Part shown: positions 18,703 to 27,820 of the stretch, piece after piece
Numbering within the stretch: the stretch's first letter is position 1
How the letters are laid out: each line of letters begins with the position of its first letter
Assembly: GCA_900470195.1 (NCBI GenBank)
Contig: UEIJ01000023.1
Location: 186,001 to 250,000 of the forward strand
Reading direction: 5' to 3'
DNA: 64,000 bases
DNA from: Hyphomicrobiales bacterium
Lineage (GTDB): Bacteria; Pseudomonadota; Alphaproteobacteria; Rhizobiales; Rhizobiaceae
Translations under genes and position numbers: made by a program
The notes under the pieces: generated by a model
The model's input: only the letters and a program-made list of their open reading frames with translations
Database searches by the model: none
Told to the model about the DNA's origin: nothing

Positions 18703-20148
18703 ATGCTTCAGAAAAACCTCATCCAGAAAACAGACTTCTATATCGACGGTGCATGGCGCGCTCCGGTAGAAGCGAAGTCGATCGAGGTCATTAATCCCGC
18801 CAATGAGAAGCCTTATGCCGTCATTTCTGCGGGGTCAGCGAAGGATATCGACGTGGCGGTCGCAGCCGCGCGCAAGGCATTTCCGTCGTGGAGCGAAACT
18901 TCCGCTGCTGAGCGCATCGGTTATATTCGGCGGCTCGTGGAAATCTACGAAGCCCGTCTCGATGAGATGGCGAAAGCAATCTCGCTTGAAATGGGGGCTC
19001 CAATCACGCTCGCCCGGGAATCGCAGGCTGCGGCAGGCCTTTCGCATACCAAAGCCTTCATCGCTGCATTCGAGAATTTTGAGTTCGAAGAGCTTCTTTC
19101 TCCCAAATATCCGAACCAGACCATCGTGCGCGAACCGATTGGCGTTTGTGGCCTCATTACGCCCTGGAACTGGCCAATGAACCAGATCGCGCTGAAAGTT
19201 ATCCCTGCGCTAGCTGTCGGCTGCACTGTCGTACTAAAACCGTCCGAAATCGCACCAATGTCGGCCATGCTCTTTGCCGAATTTGTGGATGAGGCCGGTT
19301 TTCCACAAGGCGTGTTCAATCTCGTCAATGGTGAAGGTGCTGTCGTTGGCGAAGCGCTGTCGCAGCATCCAGATGTCGATATGATATCGTTCACCGGCTC
19401 GACGCGCGCGGGCACGGCGGTTTCTCGAGCTGCCGCAGCAACGGTGAAGCGGGTTTCGCTCGAACTCGGCGGCAAGTCGCCGAACATTGTTTTCGCCGAT
19501 GCCGACCTCGAAAAGACCATTGCTCGTAGCCTTGCCCATTGTTTCGAAAATACCGGCCAGTCCTGCAATGCGCCGACCCGCATGCTGGTCGAACGCTCGA
19601 TTTATGACAAAGCGGTCGAACTCGCCAAGCAGGTGGCAGAAGGCACGAAGGTTGGTGACCCGGCGGAAGAAGGGGATCATATCGGCCCGCTTTCCTCTTC
19701 GATCCAGTTCGAAAAGGTGCAGAAACTGATCCAGAAAGGCATCGACGAAGGTGCGCGGCTGGTGGCAGGCGGAACGGGGCGTCCTGAGGGATTTACCGAA
19801 GGGGATTTTGTCAAGCCGACCGTCTTTGCCGATGTGAACAACGACATGACGATTGCCCGCGAAGAAATCTTCGGACCGGTGCTGGCCATGATCCCGTTCG
19901 ATACGGAAGAAGAAGCGGTCGCCATTGCCAACGATACGCCTTACGGACTTGCAGCCTATATCCAGACGGGCAGCCCGGAGCGGGCAAAACGCGTTGCTCG
20001 CAAGTTGCGCGCTGGCATGGTGCAGATCAATGGCACGTCACGTGCGCCAGGCAGCCCGTTCGGCGGCTACAAGCAATCGGGCAATGGTCGCGAGGGCGGC
20101 AAGTGGGGCCTGGAAGACTTCATGGAAGTGAAACTGATCAGCGGATGA
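18703..20148 (+). CDS. NAD(P)-dependent aldehyde dehydrogenase
   Basis: 481-residue ALDH-superfamily enzyme that oxidises an aldehyde to a carboxylate. Catalytic Cys288 is in NTGQSCNAPTR, general-base Glu254 in LELGGKSPN, the nucleotide-binding segment is ITPWNWPMNQ, and the C-terminal PFGGYKQSGNGREGG is typical. Start at ATG 18703 rather than 18661, because GGAGG lies 8 bases before it. It resembles the general 'aldehyde dehydrogenase family' group related to betaine aldehyde and vanillin dehydrogenases; the substrate is not assignable. A bidirectional terminator follows directly. Confidence 0.9.
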   Translation: MLQKNLIQKTDFYIDGAWRAPVEAKSIEVINPANEKPYAVISAGSAKDIDVAVAAARKAFPSWSETSAAERIGYIRRLVEIYEARLDEMAKAISLEMGAPITLARESQAAAGLSHTKAFIAAFENFEFEELLSPKYPNQTIVREPIGVCGLITPWNWPMNQIALKVIPALAVGCTVVLKPSEIAPMSAMLFAEFVDEAGFPQGVFNLVNGEGAVVGEALSQHPDVDMISFTGSTRAGTAVSRAAAATVKRVSLELGGKSPNIVFADADLEKTIARSLAHCFENTGQSCNAPTRMLVERSIYDKAVELAKQVAEGTKVGDPAEEGDHIGPLSSSIQFEKVQKLIQKGIDEGARLVAGGTGRPEGFTEGDFVKPTVFADVNNDMTIAREEIFGPVLAMIPFDTEEEAVAIANDTPYGLAAYIQTGSPERAKRVARKLRAGMVQINGTSRAPGSPFGGYKQSGNGREGGKWGLEDFMEVKLISG

Positions 20149-20156
20149 CCTTACCA

Positions 20157-20194
20157 AACAAAAAAGCGCCGCTTAGCGGCGCTTTTTTGTTTTG
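20157..20194. terminator. bidirectional rho-independent terminator
   Basis: GCGCCGC-TTA-GCGGCGC stem (20166-20182) flanked by AAAAAA on the left and TTTTTT on the right. It serves both the aldehyde dehydrogenase (ends 20148) and the convergent peptide ABC operon (ends 20204). Confidence 0.92.
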
Positions 20195-20203
20195 CACTAC
20201 AGA

Positions 20204-21190
20204 TCAAGCTTGCTTGATAACGCGGACTCGTTGCTCCCCACCAATATTTATGAATTGCGTGGAAGGTGGTATCTTGTGGACGTCATGCGTGCCGAAACTT
20301 TCTGGATAAAACGCATAGCCATCAGGTGCTTGAGGCGGATTTGTATCGTTAATCAGCCGCCCTCCCGCCAGTTCCGTCATCGGATCAGGAATGGCCGAAA
20401 TCAGCCGACGGGTATAAGGATGGGTTGGGTTCGAGAAAATCCGATCCCACGGACCACTTTCAACAATCTGCCCGAAATACATGACCGCCACGCGGTCGCT
20501 CATATGCTCGACGACGCTCAGATCATGGCTGATCATGATATAGGAAAGGCCAAGCCGCTCTTTCAGTTCCAAAAGCAGATTGATAATCTGTGCCCGGATC
20601 GAGACATCAAGGGCTGAAACAGGTTCATCAAGCACGATGACCTTCGGATTGAGCAGCAAGGCGCGAGCGATCCCAATGCGCTGGCGCTGGCCGCCGGAGA
20701 ATTCGTGCGGAAAGCGCTTTGCCTGCTCGGGCTTTAGGCCGACGAGGCGCAGAATCTCTTCAATGCGACCATCGACTTCGCTACGCGATTTCACACCGTG
20801 AAGTCGCAAAGGGGCCGCGAGCGACGTGTAGACCGTCTGGCGAGGGTTGAGCGAAGCGAATGGGTCTTGAAAAACCATCTGCGCCATCTTTGATCGTTCC
20901 AGGCGCGAGGGTTCGTTCTTGCCGGTGATCGGACGTCCTTCGAAATAAATCTGGCCACTGGTTGGTTTCTGCAAACCGACTATGGAGAGTGCAAGTGTGG
21001 ACTTACCGCAACCAGACTCCCCCACAATCGAAAGGCACTCGCCTTTGTTAAGCGTCAGGCTGAGGTTGTTGACGGCACGCAGTAGCTGCTTGGACCGGCT
21101 GAAAATTCCGCCGCTCACCGGGAAGTAAACGCAGATATCATCAATGCGAACCAAAGGTTCTGCCAGTTCGGGTGAATGCATATCATTCAT
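20204..21190 (-). CDS. peptide-type ABC transporter ATP-binding protein (OppF/DppF)
   Basis: 328-residue ATPase energising import of oligopeptide or nickel/opine-like substrates. Walker [10 protein letters not shown], signature LSGGQ as FSGGQRQRIGIARAL, Walker B VIVLDEPVSALD and the H-loop HDLSV are all present. The C-terminal extension (HPYTRRLISAIPDP) is the oligopeptide-family oligo_HPY region. It overlaps the preceding ATPase by 8 bases and ends the operon at a terminator. Confidence 0.92.
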   Translation of the reverse strand: MNDMHSPELAEPLVRIDDICVYFPVSGGIFSRSKQLLRAVNNLSLTLNKGECLSIVGESGCGKSTLALSIVGLQKPTSGQIYFEGRPITGKNEPSRLERSKMAQMVFQDPFASLNPRQTVYTSLAAPLRLHGVKSRSEVDGRIEEILRLVGLKPEQAKRFPHEFSGGQRQRIGIARALLLNPKVIVLDEPVSALDVSIRAQIINLLLELKERLGLSYIMISHDLSVVEHMSDRVAVMYFGQIVESGPWDRIFSNPTHPYTRRLISAIPDPMTELAGGRLINDTNPPQAPDGYAFYPESFGTHDVHKIPPSTQFINIGGEQRVRVIKQA

Positions 21191-22163
21191 GATGGAAACA
21201 CCTCACCACACCGGCATCCTCGAGCGACGTCCAGCCCGGCTTTTGCGCGCGGCAAATCTCGGTCGCACGCGTGCAACGCGGTTCAAATCGGCACCCTTTT
21301 GGAAAAGCGGAAATCGATGGCACGACGCCTTCGATTTCCTGAAGCCGTAACTGGCCTTCCTTCTGGCGGGAACCAAGCTGCGGCAGGGACGCCAGAAGAC
21401 CATGCGCATAAGGATGCGCCGGATGATGAAAAAGGCCCGCCGTTACACGCTCCTCCACCAGATGACCGGCATACATGACACCCACGCGGCGGCACATTTT
21501 TGCAATGACACCCAGATCGTGGCTGATCATGAGTACGGACGTTCCTCGCGCCGCACAGAGTTCCTGCATGAGGCGCAGAATTTCCGCCTGAACAGTGACG
21601 TCAAGCGCCGTTGTGGGTTCGTCTGCGATCAGCAGATCGGGATCGCACGCAAGAGCGATGGCGATCATCACACGCTGGCGCATACCGCCAGACATCTGAT
21701 GGGGGTAGTTCTTCACGCGCTGTTCCGGCGCGGGCACCTGAACGCTGGCAAGCGCTTCAACCGCCTTGCGTTCCGCCTCGTGCCAGGTTGCGCCCTGATG
21801 CAGTACGAACATCTCGGCAATCTGGCGCCCGACAGGGGACAGCGGATTGAGTGCGGTCATCGGCTCCTGAAAAATCATCGCTATACGATTGCCGCGCAGC
21901 TTTCGCATTTCACGTGACGACATTGATCGCAGGTCCTGCCCTTTGAAGCGTATCGCACCTCCGGTAATCGACAGCGGCTTGCGCAGCAACCCGATCATGG
22001 ACAGCGCGGTAATGCTCTTTCCGCAGCCGGACTCGCCGACCAGACCAAAGGTCTCACCGGCGGCGATTCTGAACGATACGTCCTCGACCACATTATGCTT
22101 GCTCGAACCGGAGACAATATCGATCCGGAGGTTTTCGACTTCAAGAAGTGCTTCTTCGCTCAT
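21183..22163 (-). CDS. peptide-type ABC transporter ATP-binding protein (OppD/DppD)
   Basis: 326-residue partner ATPase. Walker A GESGCGKS, signature [15 protein letters not shown], Walker [13 protein letters not shown]; the C-terminus has four cysteines around [15 protein letters not shown], the usual cluster-binding or zinc-like motif of OppD/DppD proteins. Its start overlaps the permease stop by four bases. Together with the DppF-like gene it forms the heterodimeric ATPase pair. Confidence 0.92.
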   Translation of the reverse strand: MSEEALLEVENLRIDIVSGSSKHNVVEDVSFRIAAGETFGLVGESGCGKSITALSMIGLLRKPLSITGGAIRFKGQDLRSMSSREMRKLRGNRIAMIFQEPMTALNPLSPVGRQIAEMFVLHQGATWHEAERKAVEALASVQVPAPEQRVKNYPHQMSGGMRQRVMIAIALACDPDLLIADEPTTALDVTVQAEILRLMQELCAARGTSVLMISHDLGVIAKMCRRVGVMYAGHLVEERVTAGLFHHPAHPYAHGLLASLPQLGSRQKEGQLRLQEIEGVVPSISAFPKGCRFEPRCTRATEICRAQKPGWTSLEDAGVVRCFHHE

Positions 22164-22981
22164 ACCTTGCGCGTCCTCATATGCGGGTCGAGCCAGTCAC
22201 GAAGACCGTCACCGAACAGATTGAGGCCAAGCACCGTGAGGAAGATGGCTAAGCCCGGAAATACAGCGGCCCAAGGCGCATTCACGATGAGTTCACGTGC
22301 ATCGGTGAGCATGTTGCCCCAGCTTGGATCGGGAGGGCTGATACCGAGGCCAAGATAGGAAAGAGCAGCTTCCGCGAGGATAGCATCGCCCATTCCAAGA
22401 GTGCCGATAACAAGGATCGGCCCGATCATGTTCGGTACAATCTGCGTGATCATGATGCGCACATCGCTATAACCGAGCATCTTGGCTGCCTGAATATATC
22501 CCTGCTTCTTAAGTGAAAGGGTCGAGCTGCGCGCAATGCGGCAGGTCCAGGACCAGTTTGTAAGGCCAAGTGCAAGCAGAAGGCTCGGCAGACCAGGACC
22601 AAGAACAGCCATGATCGCCAACGCAAAAATGAGCGACGGTATTGCCAGCATCAAATTGGTGAGACCGTTGACAAAATCATCCCACCATCCGCCGAAATAA
22701 CCGGCGGAAATGCCAAAACAGAGACCAATGACAGTGTTGATGCACTGCGAGACAACGCCGACAGTCAGAGACACCTGCGCGCCGTAAAGAATGCGCGAAT
22801 AAACATCGCGGCCTTGCGCATCGGTGCCAAACCAGAACTGTGCGTCGGGCGGCAATTCGGCATTCATCAAATCGGCATCAAGGACGGGGTTATAATGCGC
22901 CAGCAGTGGTGCGAGAACAGCCGCTACCACGATAACGACGCATATGAACCCACCAAATACGAGATTGAAACGCAGCTTCAT
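22160..22981 (-). CDS. peptide-type ABC transporter permease (DppC-like)
   Basis: 273-residue inner-membrane permease with about six helices and the binding-protein-dependent transport loop EAALSYLGLGISPPDPSWG; an N-terminal hydrophobic segment and the start FGTDAQGRDVYSRILYGA are typical of the DppC branch. It follows the DppB-like gene with a 5-base gap. Confidence 0.92.
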   Translation of the reverse strand: MKLRFNLVFGGFICVVIVVAAVLAPLLAHYNPVLDADLMNAELPPDAQFWFGTDAQGRDVYSRILYGAQVSLTVGVVSQCINTVIGLCFGISAGYFGGWWDDFVNGLTNLMLAIPSLIFALAIMAVLGPGLPSLLLALGLTNWSWTCRIARSSTLSLKKQGYIQAAKMLGYSDVRIMITQIVPNMIGPILVIGTLGMGDAILAEAALSYLGLGISPPDPSWGNMLTDARELIVNAPWAAVFPGLAIFLTVLGLNLFGDGLRDWLDPHMRTRKV

Positions 22982-22986
22982 GGGGC

Positions 22987-23922
22987 CTACTCGTGGCTTA
23001 TACGCGGATCGATGACCGCATAGAGAATGTCAACGATCGTATTGATGACCAGAAACCATAATACGATTACGAGAATTGCCCCCTGTACGACCGGAATATC
23101 GCGCAGCGAAACGCTATCGATTAACAAGGAACCGAGACCCGGCCAGGAGAACAGTTTCTCTACCACCACAGCCTGTCCCATCATCGATCCGAACTGCAAG
23201 CCGATGGTTGTGATAATCAGCACCAGCGCATTGCGCATGACATGCCATTTCACCAGCCGAAAGCTGCTCATGCCTTTGGAACGCGCCGTGCGGATGAAAT
23301 CGGCACCCATCACTTCAAGCACGGCTGCACGCGTTGTTCGGGCCAACAATGCCAGGGGCGCTACACCCAGAGTAAGCGCCGGAAGTATGATGTTTCTGAT
23401 GCCGCCATCGCCATAGCCGAAGCTCGGTAACCATCCGAGTGTCAGCGCAAAGAGATACATGGCGAGCAAGCCCAACCAGAATTGCGGCAAAGAAAGGCCC
23501 GAAACCGCTCCTATCATGGTCACGCTGTCGAGAACACTTCCGGGTTTCAGCGCGGCAAGAAATCCTAGCGGCACGCCAATCAGAATAGCAAATCCCATGG
23601 CCGCAAAAGCGAGCTTCAGCGTGGGCCACATGCGCTCCTGAATAAGCGAAACCACCGGTTGCCTCGATCGATAGGAAGTCCCGAGATCGAACTGCGCCAA
23701 CTGAACCAGATAATTACCGAAACGCACGTGAACAGGCTTGTCGAGGCCGAATTCCTGGGTGATCTTTTCGACCATCTTCGGATCGTTCATACCCTTGCCA
23801 TTGGCAATAAGGCCGGAAGCTATACTGCCGGGGACCACGCTGAAAATGACGAAAATCAACAATGACACCGCGACGACCGTCGGTATCATCTGCAGGACGC
23901 GCCGGAGAATAAAATAGAGCAC
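22987..23922 (-). CDS. peptide-type ABC transporter permease (DppB-like)
   Basis: 311-residue inner-membrane permease beginning MLYFILRRVLQMIPT and carrying the EAA loop ADFIRTARSKGMSSFRLV. GTG at 23922 is the start, with GGAGG 5 bases upstream. Its partner permease starts 5 bases beyond its stop. The gene lies 95 bases after the binding-protein gene, from which it is separated by a hairpin. Confidence 0.92.
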   Translation of the reverse strand: MLYFILRRVLQMIPTVVAVSLLIFVIFSVVPGSIASGLIANGKGMNDPKMVEKITQEFGLDKPVHVRFGNYLVQLAQFDLGTSYRSRQPVVSLIQERMWPTLKLAFAAMGFAILIGVPLGFLAALKPGSVLDSVTMIGAVSGLSLPQFWLGLLAMYLFALTLGWLPSFGYGDGGIRNIILPALTLGVAPLALLARTTRAAVLEVMGADFIRTARSKGMSSFRLVKWHVMRNALVLIITTIGLQFGSMMGQAVVVEKLFSWPGLGSLLIDSVSLRDIPVVQGAILVIVLWFLVINTIVDILYAVIDPRISHE

Positions 23923-23974
23923 ACGGTCCTCCTTTCGGATCAGCGTTTATCACGCTGGAGCAAAGGGGATCAGG

Positions 23975-23998
23975 GGCCCGCCCGGTGACGAGCGGGCC
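23975..23998 (-). other. intercistronic hairpin after the binding-protein gene
   Basis: GGCCCGC/GCGGGCC stem (23975-23981 with 23992-23998) with no U-run, between the stop of the binding protein (24017) and the DppB-like start (23922). Confidence 0.55.
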
Positions 23999-24016
23999 GA
24001 TCCAGATCAGCCGGAA

Positions 24017-25612
24017 TTAACGACCGGAGGGAACCGTGTCGTCTACCCACAACTTTTCATAGGACTGAACTGCGAGCTCCGCCGAGTTCGGCTGCAAGCC
24101 ATGGAGCCATGGCTGATGTGCCATCACAGCCTTGTTGTAGTTGAAGAACCAGACCGGCGCTTCTTCCTGCAACAGATTGTTGGCCTTCTTCAGAAGCTCA
24201 TTCTTCTCTTCTTCGGATTTCGCCAGTTTGGCCTGATCGACAATCTTGTCAAACTCCGCATTGGAGAATTTCTGATAGTTACACGCGGATTGCGGTGTTG
24301 TGGAGTAGAAACACTGCATCGCGGTCAGTGCATCCGGGCCGCTTTCCAGTGACCACATATAGGCCTGGAAATTGCCGGCCGGAACCACATCCGCAAGCAC
24401 CGACGCTTCAACCGGCTTTGCCTTCACCTTGATGCCGACTTTTGCCAGCATCGGGATAATTGCCTGAACGATAGTCAAGCCCCAGCTCTCGTTCTGCGTT
24501 GCGGTCAATTCGAACTCGAAACCGTCGGGATAACCGGCTTCGGCAAGCAAAGCTTTCGCTTTTTCGGGATCATATGGATAAGGCTTCGCGTCCTTGTCAA
24601 AGGCAGGCGATGAATTTGGCAGCCAGCCAACCGCGCGATACGCCTTGTCCTTCACCAGACGCTTGATGATGAGATCGCTATCGATGGCGTAGTTGATTGC
24701 CTGACGGACGCGCTTGTCCTGGAACGGCTTGAAATCCGGATTGAAGCCGACGGCGCGCGTATAAACTTCCGCCACCTCGACCATGTTTTTCGCGAGTTCC
24801 GGGTCGGCTAGATAGGCAGTGTATTGCGCGGGGCCAAGCACCGCGACATCGATTTCCTTGTTGCGGAATGCAACGTCGCGCGCGGCCGCATCACCCATGA
24901 TCATGATGTTGATCTTGTCGGCGTAAGGCTTGCCCTTCTCGTAGTACTTGTCCCACTTCTCTACAGTCAGGCGGGAGCCGGGAACATATTCGGCAAACTT
25001 ATAGGGTCCGAGACCGATCGGGTGACGCTGGAACTCCTCACTGTCGCCCTCGCCCGCAGGATAGATCGCGGTGTTGTTGCGCATGAACTGGAAGCCCGGA
25101 TCGATTGGCTGCTTCAACGTAATTTCAAGCGTATGGTCGTCAATCTTCTTCAGACCGGAAATCTCCTTGGCCTTGCCCTGCGTGTATTCCTCAGCGCCCT
25201 TGATTTCCGCGATATAGCGTGCCGGTGGGAACGCTTTTTTCGGATCCATTATCCGCGTATAGCTCCAGATGATGTCATCAGCCGTCAACGGCTTGCCATT
25301 GTGGAAAAATGCATCCTGACGAAGCTTGTAGGTATAGACGAGCCTGTCATCGGACACTGTTACGTCGGTTGCCAGACCAAGCACCGGTTTGTTTAGATCA
25401 GCATCCCAATCATAGAGCGTCCGGTGAATAGCTTTGGCGTAGAATTCGTCCTGCGTGGCAGGCGACGCCTGAATATCGAGCGTCGAGAAGCTGTCGCCGT
25501 AAGGCGCGACGAAATTGATAACGCCTCCTGAACGCGGTTCGTCCGCAGCATACGCCGCCGTTCCGGCCAACAGAGCCGCAGACAACGCCGCCAGCAATGC
25601 AAATTTTCTCAT
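24017..25612 (-). CDS. peptide-type ABC transporter substrate-binding protein (family 5)
   Basis: 531-residue periplasmic protein of the DppA/OppA/NikA family (SBP_bac_5). The Sec signal peptide reads MRKFALLAALSAALLAGTAAYA with cleavage after AYA. Family landmarks are seen at TLEITLKQPIDPGFQF and in the ALLAEAGYPDGFEFEL region. Start at ATG 25612, with AGGGG upstream; an upstream ATG at 25636 lacks a ribosome site. It is first in the importer cassette. The ligand may be a peptide or an N-acylated compound, suggested only by the amidohydrolase upstream on the same strand. Confidence 0.9.
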   Translation of the reverse strand: MRKFALLAALSAALLAGTAAYAADEPRSGGVINFVAPYGDSFSTLDIQASPATQDEFYAKAIHRTLYDWDADLNKPVLGLATDVTVSDDRLVYTYKLRQDAFFHNGKPLTADDIIWSYTRIMDPKKAFPPARYIAEIKGAEEYTQGKAKEISGLKKIDDHTLEITLKQPIDPGFQFMRNNTAIYPAGEGDSEEFQRHPIGLGPYKFAEYVPGSRLTVEKWDKYYEKGKPYADKINIMIMGDAAARDVAFRNKEIDVAVLGPAQYTAYLADPELAKNMVEVAEVYTRAVGFNPDFKPFQDKRVRQAINYAIDSDLIIKRLVKDKAYRAVGWLPNSSPAFDKDAKPYPYDPEKAKALLAEAGYPDGFEFELTATQNESWGLTIVQAIIPMLAKVGIKVKAKPVEASVLADVVPAGNFQAYMWSLESGPDALTAMQCFYSTTPQSACNYQKFSNAEFDKIVDQAKLAKSEEEKNELLKKANNLLQEEAPVWFFNYNKAVMAHQPWLHGLQPNSAELAVQSYEKLWVDDTVPSGR

Positions 25613-25757
25613 ATTGTTCCCCTTCATAAGTGTCATTCTTGCGATTCAGATGAACCGTTCGTTCGGACAGCTCCGCCGAAACGTCGCTTCCCGAAATTGG
25701 CCCGAAGCGTTTGCGCTTCAATTCTTTTGAGTGCCTGCGAACGCGCAAGCATTTGTG

Positions 25758-27389
25758 TCACGACCGCTCGAACACGACCTCCCCGTCACGCAGAGTAAGA
25801 ACACAGTGCGTGTCGTCGAGAATTTCTTCAGGCTTTGCCGTGAGCATGTTGCGCGAGAAAACTGCAATATCGGCAACCTGTCCAGGTACAAGCTTGCCCT
25901 TCACATTCTCCAACTTCTGAGAGAATGCTCCAAACTCGGTGTAAACCTGAAGAGCCTCTTCGATGGTTACGCACTCGCGGGCATCCATCACCGTCCCCTT
26001 GCCCGTTTTGCGGGTCAGCATCGAATAGATGTTCGGGTAAGGATTCGGGTGACAAACCGGTGAATCGCTGCCGGTCGCCGGCTTGAAACCGAGATCTTTC
26101 CAGGTTTTCAGCGGGTAGCTTGAAAGGGCGCGTTCCTCGCCAAGGACGGAAATGTAGGCATCGCCGAAATCGTAGATAAAGACCTGCTGCGGGCACGGAT
26201 AAATGCCAACCTTCTTCATCCGCTCGTGCTGCGCTGGCGTGGAAAAGCCACAATGCTCGATACGATGGCGACGATCGGGATCAGGATAAGCAGCGAGGGC
26301 CTTTTCATAGGCCGTGATCAGCTGGCCGATTGCTGCATCGCCAATTGCATGGCATGCGAGCTGATAGCCCTTTTTATGGAGATCCAACACCAGCGCTTCC
26401 AATTCCGCGTCCGGCAATATCTGGACGCCGATATTATTGTCGTCACCGAGGTAGGGCTTGCTCATCCATGCAGTTCGGCCCCCTGCCGAGCCGTCCAGGA
26501 AAATCTTGACGGCGCCGACCGTCAGCATGTCGTCACCGACTCCGGAAACAAGCCCTGCTTTATAGCATTCCTCGACGATAGAGGGGCCCGGGTCGCCAAG
26601 CAGTACGAGCCAGGTGCGCACCGGCAAACGCTTATTCAGTTTGGCGAGGTTATAGGCTCGAATTTCATCGAAGCCCGCAACCTGACCTACAGCCGCATCC
26701 ATGACGCTGGTAATACCATAGGAAAGAAGCAGATCGCCGGCAGCTTCAATGGCTTCGATCATCTCTTCCGTCGTAGACTTGGGGATTGCTTTGCGAACGA
26801 CTCCCTGAGCATTTTCTGCGACCATTCCGGTCAGCACGCCATTTTTCTGCTCGATCAACCCACCTTCCGGTACCGGCGAGTTTTCATCGATACCCGCCAG
26901 TTCAAATGCCTTCGAATTGAAGATCGATACGTGGCCACAAGCACGTACAAGCATGACCGGATTGTTTGGAGCGACCGCGTCAAGCTCCGACTTATGGGGA
27001 TGGCGACCGACATCGAGCTTGGTCTGGTCATAGCCGCGTGCTTTGATCCATGTTCCGGGAGGCGCAGAAGCAGCTTTCTCGCGAATGGCGTCCAGCAGGC
27101 TTTGCAATGTCGGTGCCGCCTGCGGTGTCGCATCGATCCACTTGAGTGTAAGCCCGACCGAAATAAGATGCAGATGGGCGTCATTTAATCCCGGCGTCGC
27201 GAAGCGGCCTTTCAGGTCAATCAAACGGGTTTTGTCGCCCTTCAAGGACCATATCTGGTCCGTCGTACCTGTCGCAAGCACCTTGCCTTGCCAGATGGCC
27301 AGGGCTTCGACCGTGCCCTCTTCGTATCCACACCAGATCGTACCGTTATAAACTATGGTATCGGCACACAATTCGGGCATTACAGGCAT
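25758..27389 (-). CDS. amidohydrolase, YtcJ-like (Amidohydro_3)
   Basis: 543-residue metal-dependent hydrolase, acting on an amide or ester bond in a non-standard small molecule. The first metal motif HLH is at His72/His74 in NDAHLHL; later metal-ligand His segments are YQLACHAIGDAAIG and RRIEHCGF-like HRIEHCGF; the C-terminal Asp motif is ATGSDSPVCHPNP. The start at 27389 follows GGGAGGGGG 9 bases upstream; the frame stays open to 27617, but without a ribosome site. It is upstream of the binding-protein gene, 145 bases away on the same strand. No export signal, so it probably works in the cytoplasm on what the importer brings in. Confidence 0.85.
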   Translation of the reverse strand: MPVMPELCADTIVYNGTIWCGYEEGTVEALAIWQGKVLATGTTDQIWSLKGDKTRLIDLKGRFATPGLNDAHLHLISVGLTLKWIDATPQAAPTLQSLLDAIREKAASAPPGTWIKARGYDQTKLDVGRHPHKSELDAVAPNNPVMLVRACGHVSIFNSKAFELAGIDENSPVPEGGLIEQKNGVLTGMVAENAQGVVRKAIPKSTTEEMIEAIEAAGDLLLSYGITSVMDAAVGQVAGFDEIRAYNLAKLNKRLPVRTWLVLLGDPGPSIVEECYKAGLVSGVGDDMLTVGAVKIFLDGSAGGRTAWMSKPYLGDDNNIGVQILPDAELEALVLDLHKKGYQLACHAIGDAAIGQLITAYEKALAAYPDPDRRHRIEHCGFSTPAQHERMKKVGIYPCPQQVFIYDFGDAYISVLGEERALSSYPLKTWKDLGFKPATGSDSPVCHPNPYPNIYSMLTRKTGKGTVMDARECVTIEEALQVYTEFGAFSQKLENVKGKLVPGQVADIAVFSRNMLTAKPEEILDDTHCVLTLRDGEVVFERS

Positions 27390-27820
27390 TTCAGCGATCC
27401 CCCTCCCTAAGTCACGCTTATATAAGTGGAGGAGAGATTTCCATTGATGCTTTGACCGATCAAGCCGTGGATTTGTTAAATTTATAGGGGGAAAATTGTT
27501 CAAAATGACAAGCTTACGGTCATTTTGCCGAAATTTTTGCAAAGACGAGCCATATTTGCAGGTCAAATCGGCACTCATTGCTTGCCAAATTGATATGGGT
27601 CGCCTCTGCCCTGTCAAAAATCACAGCTTCAAAATGCCCGCAAACACGCAAATGATAGACAGCATCGCTCATTAGAGCATTACGATCTCAAAAATCGGAT
27701 TAACCACATACCCCCGACCCATTCCTTGGCGACTGACGAGACTAGTACCATTGGCCGTTAAGGGATGGGCAAATGGGGCGTCTCGGTTCACAAAACGCCC
27801 TGAAAACGACCGTCAATCGG
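27390..27820. other. 430-base intergenic region with a candidate operator
   Basis: Contains the leader of the amidohydrolase gene (minus strand) and the 3' side of the oxygenase gene (ends 27821). A perfect inverted repeat lies at 27501-27527. A possible weak stem (GGGGCGT.../ACGCCCT near 27777-27800) has no U-run. The short reading frames here show no gene character. Confidence 0.5.
27501..27527 (-). promoter_or_regulatory. candidate operator upstream of the amidohydrolase/importer operon
   Basis: Perfect 9-base arms CAAAATGAC (27501-27509) and GTCATTTTG (27519-27527) with a 9-base spacer, about 115 bases before the amidohydrolase start. The size, symmetry and position fit a dimeric repressor site. 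No regulator gene is adjacent, so the factor is unknown. Confidence 0.5.

Noticed and set aside
27391-27617. 76-residue N-terminal extension of the amidohydrolase
   Set aside because: No ribosome site, no similarity to the family, and the inverted repeat suggests this is a leader region.
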